From: Alphaproteobacteria bacterium
GTDB taxonomy: Bacteria; Pseudomonadota; Alphaproteobacteria; Micavibrionales; Micavibrionaceae
Reading direction: 5' to 3'
DNA length: 40,535 bases
Assembly: GCA_028282385.1 (NCBI GenBank)
Contig: JANQIB010000090.1
Span: forward strand, 1-40,535
Positions 39,831-40,535 of this stretch are shown in pieces. Position 1 is the stretch's first letter. Each line of letters opens with the position of its first letter. The translations under genes were made by a program, and so were the position numbers. The notes under the pieces were generated by a model. The model made no database searches. It was not told the DNA's origin and saw only the letters and a program-made list of their open reading frames with translations.

Positions 39831-40535
39831 CTAAAACTGCAAATGTTTGAGCATTTTGATCTGCGGCAGATTAGCCACGTCTTCAAAAAGAGAGTCGGAC
39901 GGGATGTCATCCAGTGAAATCAGACAGATTGCCTGACCGCCTTTTTCATTCCGGCCTAAACGGAAGTCGGCAATATTCTGCCCCGCATCGCCCAGCAACG
40001 TGCCGACATTCCCGATCAGGCCGGGCGTATCGTCATTGCGGATAAAGAGCATATGCTCGGACAAGGCTGCTTCCACCGGTACGCCTTCGATATTGACGAT
40101 TCGCGGTTCTTTCCCGCGGAAAAGGGTCCCCGAAACATCGCGTGTGCGTTCTTCCGTTGTGACCGTCACGGTGACTTGAGAACGGAAATCTTTGGACGAT
40201 CCGCTTTTGGTTTCAGACACATCAATGCCGCGCGATTCGGCAGCGCTCATCGCATTGACCATATTGACCGTATCAAGCTGTGATTTCAGAAGGTTTGCCA
40301 CCAAAGCCTGCGTCAGCGGCTTGGTATTCACTTCCGTGACACTGCCTTCATAGGCAATATTAATCGACTTAATTGCATGTTCGGTAATCTGCCCGGCAAA
40401 GGCGCCAAGCTGCTCGGCCAGTTTGACATACGGCTTGAGACGCGGCGCATCTTCGGCGGAAATGGACGGCATATTCAGCGCATTGGTAATTGCCCCTGTT
40501 GTCAGGTAATCGGCCATTTGCTCGGCTACCTGGAT
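39831..40535 (-). CDS. serA: D-3-phosphoglycerate dehydrogenase, 3' part (5' end beyond window)
   Basis: The frame is open to the window edge, giving the C-terminal 234 residues of a long-form (about 525-residue) PGDH. DYLTTGAITNALNMPSISAEDAPRLKPYVKLAEQLG is the typical end of the catalytic part and start of the intervening (ASB) domain. The C-terminal ACT domain is clear (LFIRNDDTPGLIGNVGTLLGDAGQNIADFRLGR...KMLKHLQF). It catalyses the first step of serine synthesis from 3-phosphoglycerate in the cytoplasm. The ACT/ASB domains are the usual site of serine feedback. The gene converges on the 62-codon ORF with a shared terminator. Confidence 0.95.
   Translation of the reverse strand: MQVAEQMADYLTTGAITNALNMPSISAEDAPRLKPYVKLAEQLGAFAGQITEHAIKSINIAYEGSVTEVNTKPLTQALVANLLKSQLDTVNMVNAMSAAESRGIDVSETKSGSSKDFRSQVTVTVTTEERTRDVSGTLFRGKEPRIVNIEGVPVEAALSEHMLFIRNDDTPGLIGNVGTLLGDAGQNIADFRLGRNEKGGQAICLISLDDIPSDSLFEDVANLPQIKMLKHLQF

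Overview
The window looks like a chromosomal segment of an alphaproteobacterium. Three things point that way: a DivL-type kinase with Tyr at the phosphoacceptor position, the gene order divL / tsaE / murU / addB / addA / trxA, and the sequence style of the encoded proteins. The genus cannot be named from sequence alone, and I recognise no plasmid, phage, IS, CRISPR, tRNA or rRNA.

Region 1 (1-12411) holds conserved housekeeping genes. They are the 3' part of divL, a convergent pair (ferredoxin-NADP reductase plus a secreted Cys-containing protein), then tsaE-murU-addB-addA as an overlapping plus-strand operon, and trxA. An unrecognised AT-richer gene on the opposite strand lies between addA and trxA. 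The sugar kinase gene amgK, which often sits between tsaE and murU in relatives, is absent.

Region 2 (12403-37061) is entirely on the minus strand. Read in the direction of transcription it contains two tandem giant genes (about 2460 codons each) for type I secreted, repeat-built surface proteins. These are followed by a complete type I secretion apparatus (TolC-like outer membrane protein, ABC exporter with a degenerate C39 domain, HlyD-like adaptor). After only 12 bp come thrS, infC (probably starting at a non-canonical AUA codon) and a DadA/PuuB-type FAD oxidoreductase. Both giants have an N-terminal module, an acidic linker with TAAG/PAAG motifs resembling LapG cleavage sites, alternating T1SS-143-like and VCBS-like repeats, EF-hand-like calcium loops and a shared C-terminal tail. 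Each giant ends at a strong terminator. A consensus-perfect CtrA box lies between them.

Region 3 (37140-40535) holds gabD, a gene-poor 1-kb interval, a 62-codon ORF and the 3' part of serA. The gene-poor interval carries an AT-rich tract, a perfect DnaA box, three GANTC (CcrM-type) sites within 26 bp, and about 600 bp with many nested inverted repeats. These repeats fold into two three-way junctions plus further hairpins and end in three mutually exclusive switch/terminator strands. I could not match it to tmRNA, RNase P, SRP or 6S RNA. It is the best candidate here for an undescribed structured RNA.

A tentative theme links these parts: DivL acts upstream of CtrA, the adhesin intergenic region has a CtrA box, and the candidate RNA has CcrM and DnaA motifs. 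The link between surface adhesion, the RNA and the cell cycle is inference.
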